This document shows, piece after piece, positions 16,378-24,776 of a DNA stretch of 64,000 nucleotides (position 1 is its first letter; every line of letters starts with the position of its first letter). Under the pieces are notes generated by a model. The model had not been told where the DNA came from and ran no database searches. It saw nothing but the letters and a program-made list of their open reading frames with translations. Both the position numbers and the translations under genes were made by a program. Source of the DNA: Pantanalinema sp. GBBB05 (GTDB lineage Bacteria > Cyanobacteriota > Cyanobacteriia > Leptolyngbyales > Leptolyngbyaceae); assembly GCA_016743235.1 (NCBI GenBank), contig VRZD01000033.1, forward strand, positions 1-64,000, in the 5' to 3' direction.

Positions 16378-17718
16378 CTAAAACTGATAAGCGAAGCCAG
16401 CACCGAGCACAAACCGGGGATCATAGTTATCAACAGACACTAAATCCCGCACGGCTGGAGTAATCACAAACGGAATGTTTTTGAAGGGGGCGATCGACAC
16501 CCCTAATGCCAGGTCGGTGCCTGTCCATTCAGCAATGAAACTAACTGGACGAATAATCCGGACGGCAATATTGCCAAACACGTTGATGTTATTTTCACCC
16601 GCACGAATCGCGCCTACGGAACGGAATTGATTATCACCCACGCCAGCGGTCACAGCAACCCGGCTAAACGGTTCATCAATAGAATCCTTCAAGCGGAAAA
16701 TTTTGGTGACAACTCCATAGACGGAATCTTCAAAATCATTGCGACCAATGTTGAGAAAGCCATTCCAGCCGACGGCAACCGCGAGATCACCCGGGAAGCG
16801 CTTGTGTAACTTGGCATTAAATCCACCTTTGCCAAAGTCCATATCACTAGCGAAGGCGTAGGATAGCTCTAATCCGGCATATTTGTCGGCATCCCCTAAG
16901 CCGATACCAACCCCGAAAGTGCCGGCATCAAAATCATCTTCCCGCACATCCGATTGGTAACTACCACTAATGAAAGCCGTCATTTTATCGGCTCCATAAC
17001 CCACCGGAATATAGATACTCAGGGCTGGCGAGGCTTCTAACCCGTAGGGTTCTGGTACGACTAAAGGTTGAATCGGTTCGGGACGCGGACAGCGATTAGC
17101 TTGAGCGATTTGAGTCCCATCAGGGGTAAAAGCTTGCGCTACACAATTATGCGGAGTGGCAGCACTGCCAGCCGTAGCCCGATCGAGCTGCTTATTGCCA
17201 ACTCCCACAACATCAGTGAGTAACGTGGGATTGCCTGCCAATTCGAGTTGAACTGGGTTGCTAGGAGCAGCCATGGCAGCAGCGGGGGTAGTGGAATTAA
17301 CTTCTGCTGTACCAGTTAGCTGTGAGGCACTGGAATTAGACTGGATATCGGCAGTCTGGATCGTTTCTGGGGTAGAGACAATGCTAGGCGTTGAGGCTCG
17401 ATCGCCCTCAATGCTAGGCAGATCAGCTACAACCGTAGATTGAGACATCACTGGATGCATAACTGCGTCCGTTGTGATCATTTCTGGCGCTGCAACAGCG
17501 ATCGGGGCTGCTGTCTGATTATTCTTTAATGCTTGAGATTCAGTAACAGGTGAAACTGGAGTTTCTGCGGAAACTAAAACAGGTGAAGAAGTGTCGATAC
17601 TGTCAGCAGCTAGTTGAGATACTTCGCCCTGAACGATCGGTACTTCAGTTGCATGAGCCGCCAGGCTACTGACTGCAACACTTGCCAATGTCCATAAGGC
17701 AATACCGGGGAGGCGCAT
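16378..17718 (-). CDS. Probable outer-membrane beta-barrel protein of unknown function
   Basis: The 446-residue product has a signal peptide (residues 1 to about 23, ending AAHA). A Ser/Thr/Val-rich disordered region runs to about residue 200. The C-terminal domain has alternating hydrophobic strands such as YAGLELSYAFASDM and FSRVAVTAGVGDN, and the final residues are GAGFAYQF. A terminal Phe after such strands is the usual outer-membrane insertion signal. No named family is recognised. It is the first gene of a three-gene exported-protein operon whose promoter should lie in the AT-rich gap beyond 17718. Confidence 0.6.
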   Translation of the reverse strand: MRLPGIALWTLASVAVSSLAAHATEVPIVQGEVSQLAADSIDTSSPVLVSAETPVSPVTESQALKNNQTAAPIAVAAPEMITTDAVMHPVMSQSTVVADLPSIEGDRASTPSIVSTPETIQTADIQSNSSASQLTGTAEVNSTTPAAAMAAPSNPVQLELAGNPTLLTDVVGVGNKQLDRATAGSAATPHNCVAQAFTPDGTQIAQANRCPRPEPIQPLVVPEPYGLEASPALSIYIPVGYGADKMTAFISGSYQSDVREDDFDAGTFGVGIGLGDADKYAGLELSYAFASDMDFGKGGFNAKLHKRFPGDLAVAVGWNGFLNIGRNDFEDSVYGVVTKIFRLKDSIDEPFSRVAVTAGVGDNQFRSVGAIRAGENNINVFGNIAVRIIRPVSFIAEWTGTDLALGVSIAPFKNIPFVITPAVRDLVSVDNYDPRFVLGAGFAYQF

Positions 17719-18153
17719 AACAATCTCCTCAAACTCACGCCAAATAACTGAGAAACGCGGTTGATGATAGGAATGAACTCCTACATTCCTTTATACATAG
17801 CTTGAACAGCTGAACTGGACTAAAAGTCACAAAAATCAAATTCTTTCTCTATATTTCTAGCTTTTTCTGCTTGTTCTACAGTTCGATACATTTTTTCATG
17901 TTTAAGTATTTAATGGCTAGTAAAAAATAATTTTCACAGCTATCTATAAACGAAATTTCTACCTAAAGATAGACGAGTATTTTTAGCCACCGACTCATTT
18001 TTTACTTTCTATTTCTTTACATCAGCCTGAAGTAGGACTCAAGCCATTAATTTGTTTCAATAAAAAAGATGGTAGGAATTTCTACCATCTCAGTTGATCA
18101 ATTCACTAAAAAGAGTGAGCTTTTTCTCTTACACAAAACTTGATCGCCTTAAT
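17719..18153. other. AT-rich gap between rca and the exported-protein operon
   Basis: This 435-bp AT-rich stretch contains the terminator of the rca unit at its right end (18061-18090). It presumably also contains the promoter for the minus-strand operon starting at 17718. I see no ORF or RNA gene. Confidence 0.5.
18061..18090 (-). terminator. Rho-independent terminator after rca
   Basis: On the minus strand AGATGGTAG pairs with CTACCATCT around a 6-nt loop and is followed by TTTTTTA. It lies 63 bp beyond the rca stop codon. Confidence 0.9.
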
Positions 18154-19479
18154 TTACGCCTTTGCCAAAGGTCGTTGAATTACGGTTTCACTAATTCGGC
18201 GCCGATCGCCAGATTGAATGCCGACAATGCGCACATAATCTTTAGGATGTTCGCTTAAACATGCTTCTAGAGCCGCGATCGCGGCTGCCCCATCACCGTG
18301 ATAGCTGCCGTAACAGTTCCAGGAGTTCGTGCGGAAGCGGCGATCGTCCACATACTCAATGCCTAACCGATGTCCCTGGCTTAAAATCCGGTTAACCTCA
18401 GTCATGACATCGGGAGTGAGCCGGTTGCTAGAAGGTTGTCCAGCGTAGCTTGTCGACTGAGGAGCCGTGGGGTTTACGGCTTGCCCGTTCCCCATTTGCC
18501 CATTGCCGCTATAACTCCGGAAGAATTGGAGGTCGTTAGCGTTATTAGGTGATGGAGCAGCAGACCGATCGCTGGTGTCGCCTAATTTACGATTGAAATA
18601 CAGCGATTTGTTGTATTCCTCTGCCAACCGCATTTCTTGCACTCGTTTTTGTTCCTGTACCATCTGCTGACCAACTTCGATCAAATGGGGCAGGCTAAAG
18701 TTGGGTCTTTGGAATTCTGGTGGAGCTTCGGCACTATTCACCACCCGCGATGAGATCCGCTCTATCCCTACTTTTTGAATCAATTGCTGGACTTGTTCAT
18801 CGTATAACCGCGATCGCACCGCGCCAAAAAAGTCGATCGATTGCTGGGGAAAGGCATCGACTAATTGTTCAATGTCACCATGCGCAATGCGATCGACCTG
18901 GAAAATGCCCGCGACGATGCCAATGCGATCGTCGCGATTCGGCTCCCAGTAAAACTTCTCCATCCGACCATCCCGAATTAAAGGTTGGTACAGGGTTGAA
19001 AAGTCGTTACCCGTGACAATGATCGGAATCCGTTGAATCGGTTCGGAGTCATACGCACCGGGAAGCTGCACGTTAGTTGGATTGTCGGCAATGTTCATTA
19101 ACGTGCCATTCACCAACTGAGTATTGACCGTGTACTGCGTGTACTGATCAACTCGTCCGGCTCCGGCATCAATATCATTGATCATCAGCACAGCCATCTT
19201 GCCGCGCACCTTCACGAGTTCGGCGGCTTCTCGGTAGCGCAGGCGGATCAAGCGAGCAGGATCACCCGCATCCGGACTTTCTAACTCCCCGGCCGACATG
19301 TGCACCACATTAATGCCCATGCGTTCAAACACCAGTTCGCACTGGAACGATTTGCCTTCGCCTTTGCGTCCGTGGATTCCCAAAATCAACGGCACTTTGA
19401 CATTCGGGAGATTCAGGTAGTTTTTGGTAATGTGAACTGCTAGTTTTTCTAGAAATCGGGGAGCAATATAGTAACTCAT
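18154..19479 (-). CDS. rca: Rubisco activase with C-terminal small-subunit-like (SSUL) domain
   Basis: The 441-residue protein has an AAA+ ATPase domain at about residues 1-290, with Walker A GRKGEGKS (37-44) and Walker B MAVLMINDID (95-104). A linker with Gln/Asn/Pro-rich sequence (about 300-350) follows. The C-terminal SSUL domain of about 88 residues starts at LTPDVMTEVNRILSQGHRLG. In cyanobacteria this activase removes inhibitory sugar phosphates from Rubisco, and the SSUL domain binds Rubisco for carboxysome recruitment. Two cysteines in the SSUL domain (NCYGSYH ... EACL, spaced C-x17-C) match the redox disulfide known in CcmM SSUL modules. It follows the GDSL hydrolase gene by 43 bp and ends in a clear terminator. 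Confidence 0.93.
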   Translation of the reverse strand: MSYYIAPRFLEKLAVHITKNYLNLPNVKVPLILGIHGRKGEGKSFQCELVFERMGINVVHMSAGELESPDAGDPARLIRLRYREAAELVKVRGKMAVLMINDIDAGAGRVDQYTQYTVNTQLVNGTLMNIADNPTNVQLPGAYDSEPIQRIPIIVTGNDFSTLYQPLIRDGRMEKFYWEPNRDDRIGIVAGIFQVDRIAHGDIEQLVDAFPQQSIDFFGAVRSRLYDEQVQQLIQKVGIERISSRVVNSAEAPPEFQRPNFSLPHLIEVGQQMVQEQKRVQEMRLAEEYNKSLYFNRKLGDTSDRSAAPSPNNANDLQFFRSYSGNGQMGNGQAVNPTAPQSTSYAGQPSSNRLTPDVMTEVNRILSQGHRLGIEYVDDRRFRTNSWNCYGSYHGDGAAAIAALEACLSEHPKDYVRIVGIQSGDRRRISETVIQRPLAKA

Positions 19480-19522
19480 GGCACTCGGTAACTCTCAGTT
19501 GCAGTAGAAAAAAACGGTTGAT

Positions 19523-20134
19523 TTAGTTGAACCAGTGGTGCCAACCTGCTGATGTTTGCACCAGTCGAGCAAATTCTGTATAGCCTGCCGCATCCGGATG
19601 GTAGCCATCATGTGCTGCTGCTTCTTGTAGCCAAACCGGCGATCGCGACAGCGGCATAAATACATCTAAAAAGGGAATCGTTAACTCATCACACAACAGC
19701 GATAACTGTTCGGTAAATTGGCGAATCCGATCGTTTTGCTCGGTGTCCGGAATCGCCGCTGGACTGATCATAAACACAGAATATTTTTCTTTGGCGCGAC
19801 TCAGAATTTGGCGAGTATTGTCCATTGACTGTGGCAGTTCGACTCGCGGTTTACCACCGTCTAAAGTCGTATCATTTACCCCAAAACAAAACACTAACCG
19901 ATTATCACAGCCCACCGGAAACCGCCGATCGCATTCCGCTTGCCACCGCTGTAATAATTCGGTACTTGTTTCCCGCCGAATGCCCAAATTGTAATGGGTG
20001 ACTTGATAGCCTTGCTGTGACAAGGTTTGGCAAACTCGTCCTGTCCAGCCCAGATGAGTGCGATCGCCCGTACCGTTCACAAACGATTCACCCAAAAACC
20101 CAATTCGGATATCCCGATTAACTTTAGAAATCAT
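19523..20134 (-). CDS. GDSL/SGNH-type hydrolase located between rbcS and rca
   Basis: The 203-residue protein has the SGNH blocks: block I FLGESFVNG (GES in place of GDS, catalytic Ser kept), block III FGVNDTT (Asn) and block V HDGYHPDAAGY (Asp and His). Such enzymes are serine esterases, lipases or acyl/acetyl hydrolases. No signal peptide is evident, so it is probably cytosolic. I chose the ATG at 20134: the alternative start at 20158 falls inside the terminator hairpin that ends the rbcS transcript. It sits 43 bp upstream of rca and may be co-transcribed with it. A link to Rubisco metabolism is suggested only by position. Confidence 0.78.
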   Translation of the reverse strand: MISKVNRDIRIGFLGESFVNGTGDRTHLGWTGRVCQTLSQQGYQVTHYNLGIRRETSTELLQRWQAECDRRFPVGCDNRLVFCFGVNDTTLDGGKPRVELPQSMDNTRQILSRAKEKYSVFMISPAAIPDTEQNDRIRQFTEQLSLLCDELTIPFLDVFMPLSRSPVWLQEAAAHDGYHPDAAGYTEFARLVQTSAGWHHWFN

Positions 20135-20139
20135 GTCAC

Positions 20140-20171
20140 AAAAAATCAGGGTGAGCATTGCTGCCCACCCT
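20140..20171 (-). terminator. Terminator between rbcS and the GDSL-rca genes
   Basis: On the minus strand the RNA reads AGGGTGGGCA-GCAA-UGCUCACCCU. This is a 10-bp stem including one G-U pair, closed by a GNRA-type GCAA loop and followed by GAUUUUUU. The G-U position would be an A-C mismatch on the other strand, so it favours termination of rbcLXS transcripts. Confidence 0.88.
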
Positions 20172-20213
20172 ACGCCACCGAATAACTAGGGATTAGTTAG
20201 TCGCGGTAGCCAT

Positions 20214-20561
20214 TTAGTAGCGGTAGCCGCCGCCGCCTTGATTTGGCTTGTGCACGATGAAGCTCATCACCTGGCACTGCTTAACGTTGTCGAATGCCAC
20301 CACGCGGATGTAGCAATTGCCATACTCAGAGCGGCACTGTTGCACTTCATTCAGCACTTCTTGAGGAGAAGAGCAGTTGAACAGAGGCAACTTCCACATG
20401 GTCCAGTAGTAGATTTCAGCGTCAGAAGACTCGTTAAACTCAACGCAAGGGTGGTAGCCTTGGTCGATCGTGTACTGGATTTGGCGAGCGATTTGAGCAT
20501 CGCTGAGTGGAGGCAAGTAAGAAAAAGTTTCGTAACGACGCTCTTTGGGTAGGGTCTTCAT
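20214..20561 (-). CDS. rbcS: Rubisco small subunit
   Basis: This 115-residue form IB small subunit starts MKTLPKERRYETFSYLPPL. It contains the conserved YYWTMWKLPLFNC, NCYIRVVAFDNVKQCQ and SFIVHKP. The C-terminus GGGGYRY is slightly glycine-rich. It caps the RbcL octamer to form L8S8 Rubisco, which in cyanobacteria is packed in carboxysomes. It is the third gene of rbcL-rbcX-rbcS, 61 bp after rbcX, and is followed by a strong terminator. Confidence 0.97.
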   Translation of the reverse strand: MKTLPKERRYETFSYLPPLSDAQIARQIQYTIDQGYHPCVEFNESSDAEIYYWTMWKLPLFNCSSPQEVLNEVQQCRSEYGNCYIRVVAFDNVKQCQVMSFIVHKPNQGGGGYRY

Positions 20562-20622
20562 GAATGTCCTCTACGTAAATAACTGAAGTGGTGTAACTAA
20601 AAAGGGATGTGCGAAACCGTAA

Positions 20623-21081
20623 TTACCAGAGAGACTCGGGCGGTAAGCGATCGACTCCAGGTGGTGGTTCCGACTCAGGCGGAGGTTCAACAGCATCAGA
20701 CGGTTCGACTGCCGCTTCAACTTCTGCTGACTCAGCCTGTGGATCTACCTGCGTCATGCGTTCCAATTGCTGAGTGCGTTGCTGCAAATTGGCTTGCTGA
20801 ATTCCTGTACGCAACATTTCCGGGAGGTAATCCGCCACCTCTTCCACGATGTGTTCTCGTACAGTTAAGAGGCGAAAGGCTAACCGCTGCTCCTCTTTAA
20901 ATAAAGCATCCAGGTAAGCTTCGCTATCTTGAATACTGACCCGATGCGTAAACTGGCGTAACCAATAAGCTCGTTTCGGTTCAGTTTCATCCAACTGAGC
21001 AATCACAACCCGCAACGCTTGATACGTCACGTAACTGACTAACGTCTTGGTCGTATCTTTCGCAATCTGCTTGAGATCCAT
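20623..21081 (-). CDS. rbcX: Rubisco assembly chaperone RbcX
   Basis: The 152-residue protein begins MDLKQIAKDTTKTLVSYVTYQALRVV (two adjoining family blocks) and contains QLDETEPKRAYWLRQF. It binds the C-terminal tail of RbcL as a dimer and helps form the L8 core. Past about residue 110 there is a long acidic, Pro/Glu-rich tail ending PPPGVDRLPPESLW, a variable region in this family. The ATG at 21081 is preferred over the open frame to 21153, which would translate an intergenic repeat. It lies between rbcL and rbcS. Confidence 0.93.
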   Translation of the reverse strand: MDLKQIAKDTTKTLVSYVTYQALRVVIAQLDETEPKRAYWLRQFTHRVSIQDSEAYLDALFKEEQRLAFRLLTVREHIVEEVADYLPEMLRTGIQQANLQQRTQQLERMTQVDPQAESAEVEAAVEPSDAVEPPPESEPPPGVDRLPPESLW

Positions 21082-21100
21082 TGGGAATTTGGGAGGGTCG

Positions 21101-21147
21101 ATTTTGGATTTTGGATTGAGGATAGTTGTAAATCCAAAATCCAAAAT
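21101..21147. repeat. Perfect 17-bp inverted repeat in the rbcL-rbcX spacer
   Basis: ATTTTGGATTTTGGATT (21101-21117) and its exact complement (21131-21147) flank a 13-nt loop. The arms are two copies of an AATCCAAAA unit, a sequence of the kind found dispersed between cyanobacterial genes. In the rbc mRNA it forms a stable hairpin 20 nt after the rbcL stop. Confidence 0.93.
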
Positions 21148-21167
21148 CCGCAATCGTCAAACCGTCA

Positions 21168-22598
21168 TCAAACGGTGTCAACAGCTTCGAATTCGAACTT
21201 GATTTCCTTCCACAGTTCGCAAGCCGCCGCCAATTCAGGACTCCAACGGCAAGCATCACGGATGATGTCGCCGCCTTCGCGCATCAGGTCGCGACCTTCG
21301 TTCCGAGCTTGGACGCAAGCTTCCAGAGCCACGCGGTTAGCGGTTGCACCCGGAGCATTACCCCAGGGGTGACCCAGCGTACCACCACCGAACTGAAGCA
21401 CAGAGTCATCGCCGAAGATTTCTACGAGAGCCGGCATGTGCCATACGTGGATACCACCGGAAGCCACTGCCATCACACCAGGCATAGAAGCCCAGTCTTG
21501 AGTGAAGTAAACCCCACGAGAGCGGTCTTGCTCAACATAGTTTTCCCGTAGCAGATCGATGAAACCGAGGGTGATCGCTTTGTCACCTTCCAGCTTACCC
21601 ACAACGGTTCCAGTGTGGATGTGGTCACCACCAGACATCCGCAAGCACTTCGCCAGAACGCGGAAGTGGATCCCGTGGTTCTTTTGACGGTCAATCACAG
21701 CGTGCATGGCGCGGTGGATGTGCAGCAGTACGCCATTGGCGCGGCACCACTTCGCCAGGGTTGTGTTAGCAGTGAAACCAGCGGTCAAGAAGTCATGCAT
21801 GATGATTGGCATGTCTAGCTCTTTCGCGAACGCTGCCCGCTCTAGCATTTCTTCGCAAGTTGGAGCGGTGACGTTCAGGTAGTGACCCTTGATTTCACCC
21901 GTTTCAGCCTGGGACTTGTGGATCGCGTCAGCCACAAACAGGAAGCGATCGCGCCAGCGTTGGAACGGCTGAGAGTTGATGTTTTCGTCATCTTTGGTGA
22001 AGTCTAGACCGCCACGCAGACACTCATACACAGCACGACCGTAGTTCTTAGCAGACAGACCGAGCTTAGGTTTGATGGTGCAACCCAGCAGCGGACGACC
22101 GTACTTGTTGATCTTGTCGCGCTCAACTTGAATCCCGTGAGGAGGACCTTGGAAGGTCTTCAGGTAAGCCACAGGAATCCGCAGGTCTTCCAAACGCAGA
22201 GCTTTCAGCGCTTTGAAACCAAACACGTTACCCACCAAGGAGGTCAGCAGGTTGGTGACAGAACCTTCTTCAAACAGGTCGAGAGGATAAGCAATGTAAG
22301 CGATGAACTGGTTGTCTTCACCGGGAACTGGCTCGATGTCATAGCAACGACCTTTGTAGCGATCGAGGTCGGTCAGCAGGTCAGTCCACACAGTGGTCCA
22401 AGTTCCGGTAGAAGATTCAGCTGCAACCGCTGCTGCTGCTTCTTCGTAAGGAACGCCAGGCTGAGGAGTTACCCGAAATGCTGCCAGGATGTCTGTATCC
22501 TTGGGAGTGTAATCGGGGGTGTAGTAGGTTAGCCGGTAGTCCTGTACCCCAGCCTTGTACCCAGCTTTGGTCTGGGTGCGAGTTTGCGCGTAAGACAT
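21168..22598 (-). CDS. rbcL: Rubisco large subunit, form IB
   Basis: This 476-residue protein starts MSYAQTRTQTKAGYKAGVQD with the ribosome site GGAAGGGAG just upstream of the ATG at 22598. Active-site motifs are complete: TIKPKLGLS (proton-transfer Lys), GGLDFTKDDENIN (the carbamylated Lys and Mg ligands), HIHRAMHAV (His) and GGGTLGHPWG (phosphate binding). It catalyses CO2 fixation on ribulose-1,5-bisphosphate. It is the first gene of the rbcL-rbcX-rbcS operon; the frame extension to 22625 is leader sequence. Confidence 0.98.
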   Translation of the reverse strand: MSYAQTRTQTKAGYKAGVQDYRLTYYTPDYTPKDTDILAAFRVTPQPGVPYEEAAAAVAAESSTGTWTTVWTDLLTDLDRYKGRCYDIEPVPGEDNQFIAYIAYPLDLFEEGSVTNLLTSLVGNVFGFKALKALRLEDLRIPVAYLKTFQGPPHGIQVERDKINKYGRPLLGCTIKPKLGLSAKNYGRAVYECLRGGLDFTKDDENINSQPFQRWRDRFLFVADAIHKSQAETGEIKGHYLNVTAPTCEEMLERAAFAKELDMPIIMHDFLTAGFTANTTLAKWCRANGVLLHIHRAMHAVIDRQKNHGIHFRVLAKCLRMSGGDHIHTGTVVGKLEGDKAITLGFIDLLRENYVEQDRSRGVYFTQDWASMPGVMAVASGGIHVWHMPALVEIFGDDSVLQFGGGTLGHPWGNAPGATANRVALEACVQARNEGRDLMREGGDIIRDACRWSPELAAACELWKEIKFEFEAVDTV

Positions 22599-23080
22599 AA
22601 ATCTCCCTTCCTGTAAAATCGTCAATTTTCCCGATCGCAGCCGCCTCAGAAGCGCCCGGACACGACTTCCGAGAGCGTCTGATTCCTCTAGTTATCGCCT
22701 TATCTTCGGTTGGGGGAAAACCACTTCAAAGATGCCGAAAAACCAGAATCCGCAGGCTTAATCTTGGCTCACCTTTAGATGTTTTAGGAGTGCTCTCAAA
22801 AATAATATCAGTATTCATCCGCATTCAGATAAGCTCGACTTTAGTTCTTCTGTTGAGTTAAATAAACAATAGTTATAAAATAAGTTTTAAAATGTTCTTG
22901 CGTAAAGGGACACCATACCCTTAGCTGAAAATCCTACTCTGGCTGTCCTGGTAGTTGCCTGTTTGCAAGGCTTTGCGGCGATCGAACTGACCAACTAAAG
23001 CGGATGGATTTTACGGCAAAAGGGTCATAAAAGCCCAAAAGTTTTGTGAATCAATTAAATGATTTTTCATTATCGATCAA
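22599..23080 (-). promoter_or_regulatory. rbc operon upstream region
   Basis: This 482-bp gap lies between rbcL and a same-strand membrane-protein gene and should carry the rbc promoter and leader. An AT-rich block at 22855-22895 includes ATAA-N7-TTAT (22862-22876), a dyad of the kind bound by LysR-type regulators such as RbcR. This is a guess from spacing only. I cannot place a firm -10/-35 and see no ORF. Confidence 0.4.
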
Positions 23081-24694
23081 TTAATCTGGCTTAGATAAAT
23101 GTTGTAAATGTCGAGTTTGATCTAATAACAACGCCACATCTTCTTCAGCTAATCGCTGCACGTAGTTAATTTTGATCTCTTCTAATAAATCTGTCAGTAG
23201 CGTTTGAATCTCTTGCAAATTATTTTGATTCTGTGCTTCTGACATCACAGTGGTACTAAAGTTTTGGACTAACCGAGTGGTCAGTTTAGCCAGTTCTGGA
23301 TCTTCTAAAGACGCTTTTACCGACTCGTAAACCGTTTGGGTTAAGGTAGCCACAACGCGATCGGTAATTTGTTGTGGTAAATTAGTCATCCCTGGCAATG
23401 CTTGTAATCCTTGATAGGCAGGCGATTGCTTCAGGACACTCATCACACTATGGCTGAGTAACGCTTCTAAATCCGGTTGAATTTTGGGAAATACGCGATA
23501 TAACACTAATTCCATTAATTGTTTGGAAATCGCTTCAATTTCATTCACATTGTTAATGTCAATGTATCGCCGCCCACCCGCACTTTGCAGCCATTGCATC
23601 ACTTCTCCCCGTCGAATTGACCCTTGCATTTGATTGATTACTTGGATAATCACTAACTCAGTCATTTCTTCCGCGATCGAGGCGACAAATCCCTGCCGCA
23701 TCTGCGCATTAATTTGATCTAGATCAATAATGCCGACGGTATTTAATCGCAGCACGGTAGGCAGCACTCGGGACAATGCCAGAGGTGGGAAAAATAAACT
23801 AAAGGGGGTAAATAAGGGAATGTCATACCAACGCCAGAGCATAGCATCCAGCCAATTCAAGCTGGTATAGCGGCTACTGAGGTAATACGTCCGAGCGAGA
23901 AACTCCAGGAAGAAGAGGATAACAAAGGGGGCATCAATGATCCAGAAGTTGTCAGTAAACTCGCCATTCTCTCCAATCGCTCGGTAATAGTTAGTGGCAA
24001 TTAAGGGCGCGATCGTTTGGTTAAACCAACCATCTCTGATAAACAAATTGCCTTGGGTATTAAACGACCCAACTTCGGACTGAAACCCATATCGCGCCAG
24101 ATACGGCTCTGACCAAAATAATTCAAATGCCTTGGTAGAAGATAATTCTTGCTGCGTTTTCTCTTGAACTCGATCGCGAATTTGATTTTTGATCCGCTCT
24201 AAGGTGCCGCTCTTGCCCACCGCCGCAAACGGATTACTACTAATCATGTCCGCACTGAGAATGCGCAACTGTTTCAAGGTCGCAGCAACTTCTGGCGATC
24301 GCAGTCCGGATGGTGTTCCGGCTTGGCTAACCTGTTGTTCTAACCGTCGCACCAAACGCAGGTAAAACTCAGTATCCCGGTTCGGTTCAATCCCTTTAAT
24401 CGGGTCATACAAGCAGGTAATGAACGATTTCTGCACCAAGCGTGGCGGTTCATTCGGGCGGCGAGAGGAATCCGGGCAGGGATAGTGGGTTCCCGGTAGA
24501 ATGGGGATCTGTTTGCCAACAAATGGAATCACCACATTGCCCTGCAACCAAAAATTCCGCCAAGACACATAAGTGAGGTCAAACATCACCAATCCCAGGT
24601 TCGCTAACGCAACGATCGCCATCGTGCGCTCAAACAACCGATTACAGGGATTTTTCGGGCGACGTTTTTTCTTGACGGTGGGCTGAATTGCCAT
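23081..24694 (-). CDS. Conserved membrane protein of unknown function
   Basis: The 537-residue product starts with a basic N-terminus (VKKKRRPKN) and a first membrane span near residues 25-45. A soluble region of about 210 residues follows, then further hydrophobic segments around 255-275 and 305-330. A long amphipathic helical C-terminal half runs to the end. The segment FFLEFLARTYYLSSRYTSLNWLDAMLWRWYD slightly recalls the voltage-sensor region of ion channels (shown only for position, about residues 263-293), but no pore motif is seen. I chose the ATG at 24694 because the extension to 24844 translates promoter-like sequence. It is divergent from rlmD. Confidence 0.6.
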   Translation of the reverse strand: MAIQPTVKKKRRPKNPCNRLFERTMAIVALANLGLVMFDLTYVSWRNFWLQGNVVIPFVGKQIPILPGTHYPCPDSSRRPNEPPRLVQKSFITCLYDPIKGIEPNRDTEFYLRLVRRLEQQVSQAGTPSGLRSPEVAATLKQLRILSADMISSNPFAAVGKSGTLERIKNQIRDRVQEKTQQELSSTKAFELFWSEPYLARYGFQSEVGSFNTQGNLFIRDGWFNQTIAPLIATNYYRAIGENGEFTDNFWIIDAPFVILFFLEFLARTYYLSSRYTSLNWLDAMLWRWYDIPLFTPFSLFFPPLALSRVLPTVLRLNTVGIIDLDQINAQMRQGFVASIAEEMTELVIIQVINQMQGSIRRGEVMQWLQSAGGRRYIDINNVNEIEAISKQLMELVLYRVFPKIQPDLEALLSHSVMSVLKQSPAYQGLQALPGMTNLPQQITDRVVATLTQTVYESVKASLEDPELAKLTTRLVQNFSTTVMSEAQNQNNLQEIQTLLTDLLEEIKINYVQRLAEEDVALLLDQTRHLQHLSKPD

Positions 24695-24776
24695 AGGAGT
24701 GGCAGGGAGTAGGGTACAGGGAATAGGGTACAAGCAATCGGCAGTCAGCGATCGGGTATTAATATCAGGAAAGAAT

